64,000 bases of DNA, from NCBI GenBank assembly GCA_964304625.1, contig OZ199838.1:14198001-14262000 (forward strand), read 5' to 3'. The notes below the pieces were generated by a model. That model was given only the letters and a program-made list of their open reading frames with translations, did no database searches and had not been told where the DNA came from. This DNA comes from Kudoa neothunni (Eukaryota; Cnidaria). Of the stretch, positions 34,519 through 46,890 are shown piece by piece (positions within the stretch are counted from its first letter, which is position 1; each line of letters begins with the position of its first letter). The position numbers were made by a program, and so were the translations under genes.

Positions 34519-37500
34519 ATGAATGCCAACTCGGTTTCTAATTTGATTGGTGGGGTGGTGAATCCCAAGGAAACAACCAACACCAAACAACTCGATCCCA
34601 TCTGCAATAAAAGTGACGACCAATCTCCGCTAAATGATGATTTCTCGTTGTACAACCAAAGTGGGTTCCAGCTGAAAAAAAGCCAGCTCTATGATTGTAA
34701 TAGAAACGATAATGCTTCATCAAGTGCAGTTGTATACGAGTAAGCTTTTGATAGGAATTATATTGATGTTCTTGTCTTTGTTGGCTCTAAATAGTATTCC
34801 AGTTTAATTACATACTAGCTCGTTAATTGTAAGCATTATGATTAAATGTAATTGCAAAACATCTAAATACTTGAGCAAACAACTCTAGGGCACAATAGCA
34901 AAACTTCCTCTAGCCTAAGTGTTAATTTACACGTATTTAAATGAATTTATGTAATAGAGACACGCCCCTTTATTGACTATGGGGAGTTATTTGAGATGAG
35001 GTAAAATTTTGTGTCGGTTGAAGGCCGAAATATAGTCATTATTAGTGAAATGTAAATTAATTAAGCTTGTGAAGTTCCTTACGTTCTCAGTGATTTAATT
35101 TGCTTTCAAAAAATACATCAGAAATAAAAAATAATAACCCCATGGGTATTTTTGAACAAATGACTAAATCACATCTTGGATCTGATGGTAAAGTTTATTC
35201 GTTTTAGATTAATTTTACATTGATAATAGTTCGATATAGTGCCACATGAGTGATTAATTATTAGTAAACACTTAGATAATTTATATAAAATATTTAACGA
35301 CCTCAAAATAATAAAAATAAATATTTTCTATCAAATTAACCCTAGCAACCAATTTTGTACGTTTCAATGTGTTAGGTGACCAATCAATAGCACTTCTAAA
35401 TTATGTTAATTAACTCAGTCGTTCTATGACAATATTCCGCTGAAATCGGCGGATATATTTCTACAATGATTTTCGTGATTATTAATTCACGATTTTAAGG
35501 ATTTTTCAATAGAAAACGCAATATCAGTAATCCAAAATGTTTAATACGCTATCAATCTAATCAAAATGTTGGTAAACAAATTGAATTGGAGGGTCAATCA
35601 GGAGATTCCTACAAATCTGTTGCTTTCCGATGAACGATAAAGTGAGGAACTTTACACAATTGGTTGCTAATACTTTAAGAAGTGGTCAATCAGATAAATA
35701 GCTTAAATCAATACTCAAATGGCGTTTATTTTTAGTTTTAATTATATCTTATAGTATAAATCTGCAAACGTTTTTTAAAAAATTGCAAAAATAATAGAAA
35801 AAATTTAAATAAATCATATAGTTTCTAATGAAATTGTTATAATGTTGTTTTAATCGATCCAATATTCAATAATCATATATTATCAATATAGTTTACTTTG
35901 GAGACTTGGTTTATACTGAATTCTCATGCTAATTCTCCTCACATTTAGATCAATAGTATCAAATGTCAATTTTGAAAAACAACCACCAGACAATTTAAGA
36001 AAAAGCAACTTTTTCCATTTTGATCTATCTTTCAACGATATCAATGGTTTCATGGTCACTGTTGACAAGGCTGTATTTGTGGGGTTTCTTGAAGATACTG
36101 AGGTGAAATTATTCGTTAATTAAAAAAAATTAATTTTATCTTTTGCATTAAGGACGAAAAAAAGTTGAAAAATGGTATTCGTTATAGAATGATAATGCGA
36201 AGCTCCAGCGGTAAATAAAATATGCCCCTTGTTAATTATAATTTGAAAACTTTATAATTAATTATGATTATTATTAGGAATAACTAAGGAAGAAACGGTT
36301 GTGATTAGGTTGGTTGATAGTGTCTCTAAAAAAGTAGGTTTAAACAAAATAATTAAATTTGTTTACTAATACAATGCATTAGCCTATATCGTACGACGGT
36401 CAAGACAAAAATCCGGATATGTGTCGTGTTCTTCTAACTCACGAAGTTATGTGCAGGTATATTAGACAAAGTTTTGTGAATCAAAAACGTTAATGTTTGA
36501 TTACAATTTTTGTTTGTAGTCGATGCTGTGAAAATAAATCCTGTGGGAATAGAAACGAAACTCCCTCCGATCCAGTTATTATTAATAACGGGTAAAAATA
36601 TTTAATGTGATATAATCAAAATAATTAACTTTAACAGAAAATTTATTCGCTTACATATGAAATGTAATCAAAATTGTTTAAAAAATGCGGGAAATCCAAG
36701 AGAAACTAGACGATTTAAGGTAATTTTCAATGTATTCGACCCAAAAATATATACTTATATAAATTCATGTTTTTAATGAGGGACATCATAAGTTATTAAT
36801 TCTGTATTCTTGATTCATTTAGGTTATGGTTTATTCAGAGTTTGAAAACGGCTCACTTAAACCATTGATTTGTTCCGAAAATATGTTTGTTCATAACAAC
36901 TCCAAGCATGGTCGTCGACCAGGGTCAAGCATCGATCACATACCCGCTGGTCCAAGTAATCCGTTCTTATTTGATGTATATAGACATTATCATTTAAAGT
37001 GGATGTTAAATCGCCACCATCCTTAACTCAAATAATCCCTAAAGAAGGCAGATCCAGCGGCTATGAGGAAATAGCTGTGATTGGAGATAATTTCTTCGAA
37101 GGAATTAAGATCGCATTTGGGAATCAGCTTTCACTTAAAACTGAAGTAGATATTCATTCGATGTTTTATTTCCCCAAATGAATATTTTTTCTTTGTATTT
37201 AGTATATTAGCTCAAATGTGTTGAAAGTTATTACACCACCATATATTGGCGAACGACAAGTTGAAGTTAAATGCATTTATGCTTCGCATATTTTCCATCG
37301 AGGAAAATTTCCAATATTCAACTATTATAGTAATGAATTAGTAGAATGTTCGTAGTAAAATATATTTCAAAGGTTCGCCCCGAAGCACCGATCTTGACTA
37401 TCAGTTCGAAAGAGTGTGGAACTTGTTGCCAAAATCTTCCCAAGAAACCGATAGACCCTCTGATGTAATTTAACATTGATCTCTTTTTATATTTCATACA

Positions 37501-38366
37501 AATTTATTTCAAATTCTAATCTAGGAGATTGTGTTATCAAGAGTGTCTGATACCTTTGAGTTCATTTATGCTTCCAACATGTCCATGTATCAAAGCAATA
37601 GTAGCAACAATGGGAGCAACAGTTTGGTTCACAATTCATCTTCTGAAATTAATCAGTTCGCTTCCACAAACCAAATAGGATCTACCCCCACCTATTCATT
37701 TGGTGGAGTTTATGCTAACGCCAACACAAGTGTTAACAACCCCAATAGCAATGCTGCATTTAACCAATACAGCAACAACTACAAATCAATAAAAATACAT
37801 TGTAAAGATGGTATTTGGACAAATTTTTCTTCTAATGAGTGACATTTTAATTCTATACATAATTACAGATTTTTCCTCCCAGAATGTCCCAGCTGATCTC
37901 TTACAACAACATTCAATGGTAGACTCTGAGATGATCAACGGTAATAATGGTAGTGCTCCAAACTTGAATACTGTAATAGAATTATGATTTTATCGTATCC
38001 TTATAATATTCTTAGGGAAACCTGTTCCACGGCAATAACGTTTTCAGCGGAGGAGTACCTTCAACCAGCTATAATGGCATTAATATGCCCCCTCATGGAA
38101 ACAACCTCACGAACGCTGCCAATGTAAGCAACTCAACCACCTCAAATATCTCCAACAGCACTTCATCTATTTCCACTTCACTTCCACATCATTTGGCATC
38201 CAGTGTGAATAATAATGGAGCGCCAACCACAAACAACCCCAACGTTTATATGTGCCAATATGGTATTATTGATAATTGAACGATATACACGGTGCTTATT
38301 TATACTAAAAATAACGTTATAGGTTACTCCAGCTATCCTGCCAGTGCAAATTACACCAAAAAATAA
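34519..38366 (+). CDS. EBF: COE/EBF transcription factor
   Basis: Animal-specific transcription factor for neuronal and mesodermal fates. Fifteen exons: 34519-34739, 35949-36102, 36153-36210, 36278-36333, 36383-36456, 36520-36591, 36638-36719, 36823-36949, 37000-37145, 37203-37329, 37373-37464, 37525-37810, 37869-37972, 38016-38262, 38323-38366; all phases agree and give 629 residues. Seen: novel N-terminus, then [17 protein letters not shown] and FVGFLEDTE of the DNA-binding domain; [16 protein letters not shown]; zinc knuckle H-x3-C-x2-C-x5-C in [52 protein letters not shown] domain with IGDNFFEG and VITPPY; helix region [15 protein letters not shown]; long Asn/Ser/Thr-rich tail. The first intron is 1.2 kb. 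Further 5' exons cannot be excluded. Confidence 0.95.
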
Positions 38367-39234
38367 TTCTCATCATCGGAACGCATTATGAACTATTAGC
38401 TCCTCCTATTTTTGACATCTTATGGCTCTAGTTTAAACTTTATTGTATTGTTAGCGCAAAATTCCCAAATTTGTAGATAATGTGAGATCATTTATTTAAA
38501 ACTTGGGTTGTTCTGAATGGATTCTTCTTATTTTAAAGTTTACTTTTTAAGAGAGTCGCTGAGTGTGAGATTTAAATTGATTATAATTAACTTTAAGCAG
38601 ACTTTGATATGTTCAATTAGAATTCATTTGTCTATTTCGATTGAAACAATTTTATTGAGCACCTATTTGAATAATTTTTCACATTAAGACAACAAATAAT
38701 AATAATACCATTTTTTGATTAAGTTTCTAAAGTATTAACTATTATCGAGGGAAATTACTTTACATTCGCAATAAAAATATATATATATATATATATATAC
38801 ATAACAATTTTTTATCAATCTGGCGAAAAAATGCCAAATATTTGTTCGTGGTGAGTTATTGTGAATCATTACATTTACAATGTGAACACGCGGTCAATAA
38901 AATATTCAATCCAATTTTTGGATATACTCCACAAATAAGCTATTTATTATAATAAAAATGATGTCGCCAAATATATCGCATTTTTAATATATTATAATAT
39001 CTTAAAAATGGATTCAGTCATGAAAATAGACGATTTAGACTTAATTACTTCTGGCCGCCGCTTCGCTCTTAAGCACCATAAATAGTTAAATATAGCAGAT
39101 TCCAAACAGTTACATATGTATACAGTTTATGACAAGAGTTTTCTGGGATTAAAAATTTCAATCACGCAAGCGTACATACCATTAGGATTAAATTTACTGC
39201 GCCAACAGCCCCTGCCTATATTGAATGTCATTCT
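38367..39234. other. 3' flank of EBF
   Basis: No coding region seen; contains an (AT)n run at 38777-38799. Likely includes the EBF 3' UTR. Confidence 0.4.
38777..38799. repeat. (AT)n microsatellite
   Basis: Uninterrupted alternation of A and T downstream of EBF. Confidence 0.85.
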
Positions 39235-39445
39235 GGCCGAGGACAGATAGCCCAGTGGTCTGGTGACTGGACTCAATATCTGGAGGTACTGGCTAGACTC
39301 GTATCTCGTTACTGATCAATCTATTGTTTCCCTACGAACATGTCTCTATTTACTAATGGTGGGGGGAGGTTGTTGTTATTAGAGTGAGAATGCCTTATAA
39401 GTTTAACTTTATCTGAAGTTATAATTTGATATAGTGAAGGAGGTT
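39235..39445 (+). mobile_element. tRNA-derived SINE-like sequence
   Basis: GGACAGATAGCCCAGTGGTC contains TAGCCCAGTGG, a full match to the pol III A box, and about 40 nt later GGCTAGACTCG resembles a degraded B box. The spacing is tRNA-like, but no cloverleaf closes, so it is a tRNA-derived retroposon head rather than a tRNA gene. A second retroposon is inserted just after it. Confidence 0.55.
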
Positions 39446-39456
39446 AAATTGGATGT

Positions 39457-39715
39457 TTTAATCGTCGGAGATACATTAACAGGCTCGAAACCTCGGTAAG
39501 AGCCCAAGTCCTTACGGATAGGGTAGGGTTGGGGTGATGGTTTCCTTGCAAACGAGGATACTTAGTGGGTTAAACTCCGACACCACCGTATAAAGATAAG
39601 AGATGTAGATGTCACTCGTCCTGCGGTACTTACAGCGTTAACGGGGGTGGCCTGATCAGCTGTGTCTCCACAACCTACTAATTTTTTAACAGGGGTTTTA
39701 CCTTGTAAATAAAAA
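39457..39715 (+). mobile_element. Short retroposon with 11-bp target duplication
   Basis: The 259-bp insert ends in an A-rich tail (GTAAATAAAAAAA) and is bounded by perfect copies of AAATTGGATGT at 39446-39456 and 39716-39726. That pattern is the mark of LINE-type target-primed insertion. A related, inverted and 5'-shortened copy lies at 55449-55656. It may be a SINE or the 3' end of a LINE; no coding part is seen. Confidence 0.85.
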
Positions 39716-39726
39716 AAATTGGATGT

Positions 39727-40734
39727 CATTAGCGATATAAATGAATAATTTTATGACGTTTAATACGAAAATCTTATTTACTTGATTTAAAGTTTATAAT
39801 TATTTGTGTTATTAGATAAGCTTTGCTCTTGATGATAGGACTATGTAGTTAGTTGGCCCTCATATCAAATAGTGCCAACCTTGGTGTATATAGTCTCAAC
39901 TATAAATAATCTCGCCAAATGCGGAGATGAAAATTGGAGAAGACAACGATTTGCACGTATCACACGTTAATTCCATTATACCCAATCGTGACTTACGCCC
40001 ACCGAAATATTCTCGGCCCTCATTGATGAGAAAAATTGATTTAGGAATTTTAACCAAATTCTAATAGTAAATTTCAATAGTTAATTTTCTCAATATTATT
40101 TAAGTAGAATTACTATCATTGCATGGCAGAACTCGAGATTGATTAATAGAATTACACGTGAAAAAACAAACAACTACTCACCGTGCTTTCCAAGGTGTCG
40201 CCACTCTTAAATAACTACCATCTACTGTGTTCTATTTCGAATTTGCCATACTCAGTTTTGCATTATATGCACAATTTTTGGTGTAGTTTGCGTATCAAAA
40301 AGAAAAGACAGACAACACAAATAGAATATTCGGTAAGAAAATGTTTTATAGTCAATGCATAGAATATTTTTTTATGTATGGAAATTATGTACACGAATTG
40401 AAGAGGAATGTAATTGACGTTGAACAAGCTTAAAAAGAATAAAATGTATCAACGGTTACACCCACCAAAGATAGCTAGTTGGCTAGCTAGTTAGCAAGCA
40501 CTAACAATGGAATACAAAAAAATTAGGCACCTCTTGCACCAATAAAATATGTGGCTGTAGTCTTCGTAAAATGTAGAAGTACAAACCACTGACGTTGAGA
40601 CATCAATTTATAGTGCAAAGGGTAGAATTCGATTCGATTCGATTCGAATTGATTTGATTTAGTAGAGTTGATCACAATCATGAATAAATCAATGGACGAA
40701 AAGCATGGAGTAAAAATATAAAAAATTTTCATCA
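39727..40734. other. gene-free interval, 3' side of MXD/MNT gene
   Basis: No coding region recognised. A short GATTC tandem repeat lies at about 40631-40648, just downstream of the bHLH gene's stop codon. Confidence 0.4.
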
Positions 40735-43057
40735 TCAACTTGATTTAGAATGAGAGTTAACTGCACTTGAGGTACTGTAAGGATCGGTAGATGTTGTATT
40801 GTTGTTATTATTATTGCTATTATGTGGTTCATTATCCGGTTGGAAGCTATCATCCTCCACTATCACTTGTTGATCAGGTGGTGTATTACATTGGTTAAAA
40901 AAATCAGCGTTAATGTTGTTTTCATCGTCACTGATATTCGCGCTGTAAGTGCTTTGAAGAGGGTTTGATGAGTAGCTACTTCTGCTAGTATTTATAAATT
41001 CGGTTGTAGTGGTGGACACATCGGCAGTATTTGGATGTGAAGATGCGGCGCCAGCCACCGAATTGGTACTGCCTGCTGTTGGTTGTGGTGGAATTAGCAG
41101 GAGTAATGGTAGAGATTGTACCAGTAGAATTTTTTAGGTTGTTATTATCAAAATTTTGCATTTCTCCTTCCAGTGGTAAATGTTGTGGTTGATTTTGAAA
41201 CAAGGAAAGTGTGTTATTAGACGGAAGAGATACCATCGAAAAAGCCACAAGGGGGCTATTAATATGGGGGTAGATGGATGTAGAAAACTGGTACTCATCG
41301 GAGTAGTTGTCATTCTTTAATGCTTTGGGAGCGGGAGGGGCTATAGCTGGCCCTACTAAGAGTTTACCCATATTTTTGGATTTGGTGCTGTTATCAGCTA
41401 AACTGGATGTGCTGACGGAGTCTTTGCTTGTAGTCGCAGAGTTTGGTGTGTAAAAGTTTAGATTTCTGCAATAGACTGAAACAATTTTTATATACCGTTT
41501 GTGGAATATTAATCGAAGCGGTTTGTAAGTACTTCTTTCTGGCTGTATCGATAACTCTATAGTCCACATTCGGATACAAAACTTTATTGAATTCAATATT
41601 GTAGACGCAATCCATGCTCATCAAGTCATTCATTTCAATATATTTTTTGAAAAGTCATTCTGGTAATATCGCTTAAGGGTACAGTTGGAAGAGTTTCATT
41701 GGATGGGGTTTCTGTGCTGTTAAACTGAGGGCAGTACATATAAGCTTCATTAGACAAGATTAATCGGCAAATTTTTAGTTTAAACATTTTGGCGGTTTCA
41801 AATAAGGTGACACCGCTGTTGGAGCATGTGTTGATGCAGTGAAATGGCATCCTATAGATATGATATATAGATGGATTACGATCTGAAACAACAGAAATCG
41901 AGAATCGACCTACCTTCACATGCTTGTATCCGTGCTGTAGGATATCGGAGGTTGTCGATTTGCAATTTTTTTGTTGAAACTGAGGCAGAGCTAATTTGAG
42001 TTTTTCGAGCGACTCTCTCAGGTCAGCCCTTCTATTTTTCTCGTTCATATTATGTGCAATTCTATCAAACAATTGATAAAATTAAGAAATCTAAACAGAT
42101 AAATACCTTGAATTAGGTGACTTTCTAGGACCCCATCTCCTTTTGACTGGGCCAGAGCCGGAGCTCGTACTGGCAGGGTTGTTGCTGAAGTCGTCTCCAT
42201 TATCAACTGAATAAACACAAGTCAGTCAATCATCCCACGAAACACAAAAAAAATCAATTGCAAATACATTCATCACCCAAATATGGTGTTGAATTTAACA
42301 TCAGTTTGGAGCTATCATGAAATGATTCCATTTCAGAGTGGTCATTGTTGGACGACGCCAAATCAGTAGGAGAAGTGGTAGGGTTCGGTCTTGGCGTGAT
42401 GGTGAATTCAACATTTGTGAACCTAGAATCGAGAAAAAGTTTTTGTTAATTTCACTCAGTAGAACAACAACTGATAAAATACATGAAATCACTGGTGGAC
42501 AACGATCTATCTCGTGAGCCCTCTGTTGCTAATTTTGGATTGTTCGTTCTATTGTTGGCCACGTTGGCATTATCCATTTCGGTATTATGGTTTTTCTGTC
42601 GAACCTAACGATAATATTATAAAAAACTAAAAAAGGAAATTATTTGTAGTACACACGTCCGTTAGAATAATCATTAAAAACTCATTAAATCACAGCAAAA
42701 CACATGCAGATTAAAAAATATGATTTACAGATGTGCGAATAAAAACTATGTAGCATTGCCTCAACTTTAAAAAAAATTACCGATTCTAGTGTTAACGCCA
42801 GACAAGCGATAGGAAATAGCTGGTTGAGATATCTCTATCAGATCATTGTCTGTTTCGGAGGATGTTCGATTGAGACGTTCACGTTCGAAATTTTTTGCCG
42901 CAATATACAACGGAAGATGTTGTACTTTGGCTCCTAACACAACCACATTAATTTTTTCAAGTAATAACCATGAAAACTCACTTAAAAAATCATCGTCCAA
43001 ACATTCCACCATATCGATAATATGATGAAATTGTTGGGCTTCTTGTGTCATAGGCAT
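40735..43057 (-). CDS. bHLH repressor of the MXD/MNT group
   Basis: Partners of Max that oppose Myc. Exons (high to low): 42982-43057, about 42797-42933, 42483-42604, 42268-42422, 42107-42206, 41914-42061, 41814-41851, 41533-41616, 41122-41465, 40735-41075; about 514 residues. Seen: N-terminal HLPLYIAAKNFERER resembling the Sin3-interaction helix of Mad proteins (LLEAAEFLERRERE); basic region AHNMNEKNRRADLRE with the E-box contacts H, E and R; helix 1 ESLEKLKLALP; loop and helix 2 TTSDILQHGYKHV; then a very short zipper start, AISLHQHMLQQR; a long Ser/Thr/Asn-rich tail. The exon 2 to 3 border is uncertain: the strong GTAATT donor at 42780 breaks phase, the weaker GTTAAC at 42796 keeps it. An alternative reading stops at 41635. 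Start is the first in-frame ATG after a stop. Confidence 0.8.
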
Positions 43058-45678
43058 GTGTGGTTCACTCACAACACGGTTTCAAATTGAGTTCAAAATT
43101 CTAAATACAACGGATTATTAGATTGATGTTCACAGTGCTGCAAATTAAATCAAGTCTAAGCAAAAGTATTAATAAAATTAAGCTGTACTCGTTCACTAAC
43201 AACGCCACAAAAAACTTATGATTATTAGTTGCAATAATTTTTCGAGGTAAAGCAAAAAAATCGCAAATATCTCTCCCTGATGTACGGGTGTGCGAATGAA
43301 TAGTTACTACTAATTGAAAATGGAAGTGTGGTTGATTGTCTCAAGCGATGACAACGATGATATCAGTTGTTCAACTACGAGCTGCAAACGAGACACCTTG
43401 TAAACTGTTGTACGCAAAATCACCCACCGTTATCTAATGACGATCAAATTATTTTATGATAACACGTTAAGCACATTAGTGGTGATTAAATAGGGAAAAG
43501 TGTCACCCACGGGTAGAATAATCTTCGATTGACCCTTCGTGCCGTTCTAACATCGCGCCAACATACTAGTCGGTTTGGTTGGTGTGAGAGTTTGATCATT
43601 TGCTTCCCACTAAACCCATGCTTTCGGTTCAGCTTTATTATCTTGCAGAAAAATGCTCACATGATTACCCATTGTGAAACTAATCAATCAGTTCATGATC
43701 AGTATCTTCTTATCGGCTGTTGTAGGGGGTATTAGGCTGCATTTGAATGGCTTGAGGTAATCATGAGATCGTTACTATGGAAATGACACCCAAAATAAAC
43801 TCAAAAAATTGCGCTCCGCCCAACATCAATGATAAAAAGGGAGATAAGAAGATTTACAAAATCCAACCGCCCACTATCATTTCACGTAAAAATGTGTCAG
43901 CATCTTATACCAACACATAATTACCACCGAAGGATTGCAACTACGCGATAGAGAGTTGATGTGGAGTGGAGTGGTGCTAATGAGGACGCACGGTGTGCCG
44001 CCCTCGGCTCAGCTCCCTCCGACAATCGAGAGAGAACAGTTCAGCCGATCACATGCAACGCATTTAATATATTTAACAATTAATGTTAACCAAAAATTGT
44101 AGATCCTCAACACTAACATTTAATCAGCAACCTCATGTGTCAACCGTAATTTAGATGATTATAATTATTACACCCATTAGTGCTGTGATATATGGAACGC
44201 CGACAACGACCATACTATCCCAATATAACACATCCGAAACGATAAAAAACAAAAGAATTACTTCAACTTGAACACCAACGCCAAAAATGACCTATCCAAA
44301 CTTTCACACCAATACTGTGGGAATATTGTGATCGTTTGGTATCGTGCACGGGTTGATGAAATTGATTATAATCTGCACTGATTTCGTTTCAGTGACGAAG
44401 TAGGGAATAGGTGTACGAGTTTGCTTACGTGAATTAAACAATTTGATCCCCTTGGAGATTGCTCCAAATAAACATTTCGCGTCTTTGCATTTAATTTACC
44501 ATATTAAATGCCGGAAAACAATAACTATTGAGAGGAGTGGAAGGAATCGAAGTTGAAATCTCGTGTCAATTCGACCTAAAACAGCGAACCCCCTCATTTT
44601 AATGTACATGTGTCACTGACTCTCGTTTATGTCAATCGGAACGAGACTGATCACGTTGACTAGCTGATCTAATAATTCCATTGATTCGATATAAGACTGT
44701 TCCGGACACAACTATCATATCATTGATACGATTTTTTGAATCGATTGCAACATAGTTGTCAAATTGGGTAATGTATTGAAGTGGTGTTAGGTAACAATGT
44801 GGCTAATAACATCAGTTCCAATTGATTAATGAAAGATAGGATTGGCAATAATTTTTGATATAACATTTAAAAATATCCATTAAGTTTATTTATTTATTAA
44901 TGTATTTATTTACTTATGATCAACTAATCATCTAATAAAAAAATCTATCGATAATACCACAAAGTATCATTTCACTACTCGATTAATGCATTAATGCTCT
45001 TGGGAGATAGCCAATTCACGATGAATCAACCCATCCAACTCCATAGGAACTAACAGTAAACAAGCGTGATTAATAATAAATTATATTTAAAAGTATAGTT
45101 GCTAGGCGATCAGATTGTAATTATCGTGTTTAACATTATCGAACCTCTTACATTAAATAGGGTGATAGTTGACTTCTAATTGAATGGTCATGATACAAAT
45201 TTTAAGAATGTAAAGATAACATTGTAGAGGGTTTCGATAGTCAAGTTACAATTGTGGTTAGTGATTAAAAGTGTGAAATACACGGACTATTGTTAAACGT
45301 GTTACGGGTGCTTTAAGACGCCTTTATGTGGAGAGCAGGTAATTGAGCATGCCTGAAAAAAATAAACAAATGGTCGTATTATTGGGAATTATTTAGACTC
45401 AATCCTATGATGGGGGGCCGCACAATAAACAAGGGATTTGGATCACGTGGCCCGGACGACGGACACGTGCCACCTATATACCCATGCCATTTGGGGTATT
45501 ACGAAAGTTGCCGAATGATTTGTAAGTGCTGAGCCTGCTCAAGTGCAGCTTCAATTCGAATAGAATGACTATTACTAGTCAACTCATAATGTATAACCAA
45601 ATAACATAAAGTTTTATTACGAGAATAGTGACTGTTTTATTAATAACTGTCTGTATAATAATTGTTTGGCTGGATTAT
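43058..45678. other. gene-free interval upstream of MXD/MNT gene
   Basis: No exon recognised. Between about 43300 and 44550 the base composition is more even than in most gene-free parts, compatible with a long regulatory region or 5' UTR of the minus-strand bHLH gene, but no site can be named. Confidence 0.4.
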
Positions 45679-46363
45679 GGATAAAGAGAATAAAAAAATA
45701 TTTTTAAAAGGAGATTTAATGTGCGCCGAGAATTTTTGGTTGGCATATTAATGAGTTTGGTGATGGTAAAACGTCAAAAAATCATGACACATATGATCAA
45801 TTGGTGATGAACGACTTGTAAATGTCGTCACTAAACATGGGAAAGAGCTGCCGGTGTACAGAGTTACCGAATCGGCTTTGTTGCTAAGTAAGTCGTGAAA
45901 ATCAGACTAAAATAAAATTCCTATAATAAGTTTTTCTCTAATCTATTTTATTAACCTGCTTTAAATCAAATCCAATTTAACTTTTTGCAGTTCTACGAGT
46001 TAACAATGTATCGTTATGGATAAAGCACAGCGGTAAAGTTTAATTTGCAGTAAAAATGTCGTAGAACATAATGCATAAAAATTACTTTGACCGTAGCTGG
46101 CGTCGTAGGCAACAAAATAATGCAATGACTTCAACTATCTATAGTAATCGTGTTTTGATTTCGATTTTCAAATCCAATCTCAATCAGCGTCTGTAGCAAA
46201 ATATTGGGAATAGGACTAGTGACGATGGCTTTCCAACAAAAACAATGGATAATATTGTTCAACCAGAGTGCAGTTTTAGAGATTAAACGACACAGGATTC
46301 CGGTTCTAGTTGCCGAGGTGGGATTGTGGGTGAAACAGTTTATAATATCCCAACCTGGCTGAA
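45679..46363 (+). other. coding-like patch, unassigned
   Basis: Short in-frame stretches look like protein rather than chance AT-rich DNA: an ATG frame at 45679 (MDKENKKIFLKGDLM...), a stretch with FGWHINEFGDGKTSKNHD, then VNVVTKHGKELPVYRVTES running to a GTAAGT donor at about 45889, and an ATG frame MAFQQKQWIILFN...LVAEVGLWVKQF at about 46225-46363. The pieces are not all in one frame, and I recognise no family. It may be a small gene with tiny introns or a decayed one. Confidence 0.3.
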
Positions 46364-46723
46364 TGATATTATACCAACACCAACATCACAAATCGATATA
46401 ACAGCTATAATCATTATAATTCGGAAAATAATATTTTTATGTATTATAGTGTGACTGTTAACAAGCTGAAAAATTGAATCTTTAATAAGGTGAGCATTTA
46501 TATTAGAATATTGGTGGTTGGTGGGGTATTATTTAAAAAACTATTTTCTATACCCCATATAGTTAATCTATACATACAACACACAACATACTTCTTAAGA
46601 CACAAACAATGTTATCAATTAAAGACCATTAAACCTATACCCTAATATAACTAAAGCTATTATATTTTATTCGAAGCTGACTGACTATACACTTATGTAT
46701 TCATATCACATATATTATATTGT

Positions 46724-46757
<34 letters not shown>
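46724..46757. repeat. (AT)n-rich microsatellite
   Basis: Nearly pure TA alternation, interrupted by two AAATA units, downstream of the Aurora stop codon. Confidence 0.8.
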
Positions 46758-46758
<1 letters not shown>

Positions 46759-46890
46759 GTATGAATTGGTGAAGGTTAATCAAATCAAACAATATACCAG
46801 ATGGTAGTTTGGTAATTTATAGCCAAATCAAAAGCAATAAATTCACAAACACACATACAAATCAACTAATAATATTAATGTGATGGTTAT

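Noticed and set aside
39241-39310. tRNA gene
   Set aside because: A box is exact but the B box is poor and no acceptor or anticodon stem closes; better read as a tRNA-derived SINE head.
41635-41650. Stop codon followed two bases later by an ATG frame, as in a two-gene transcript
   Set aside because: A phase-keeping splice from 41814 to 41616 skips the stop and joins the downstream frames, which then continue in phase to 40735. One gene is simpler.
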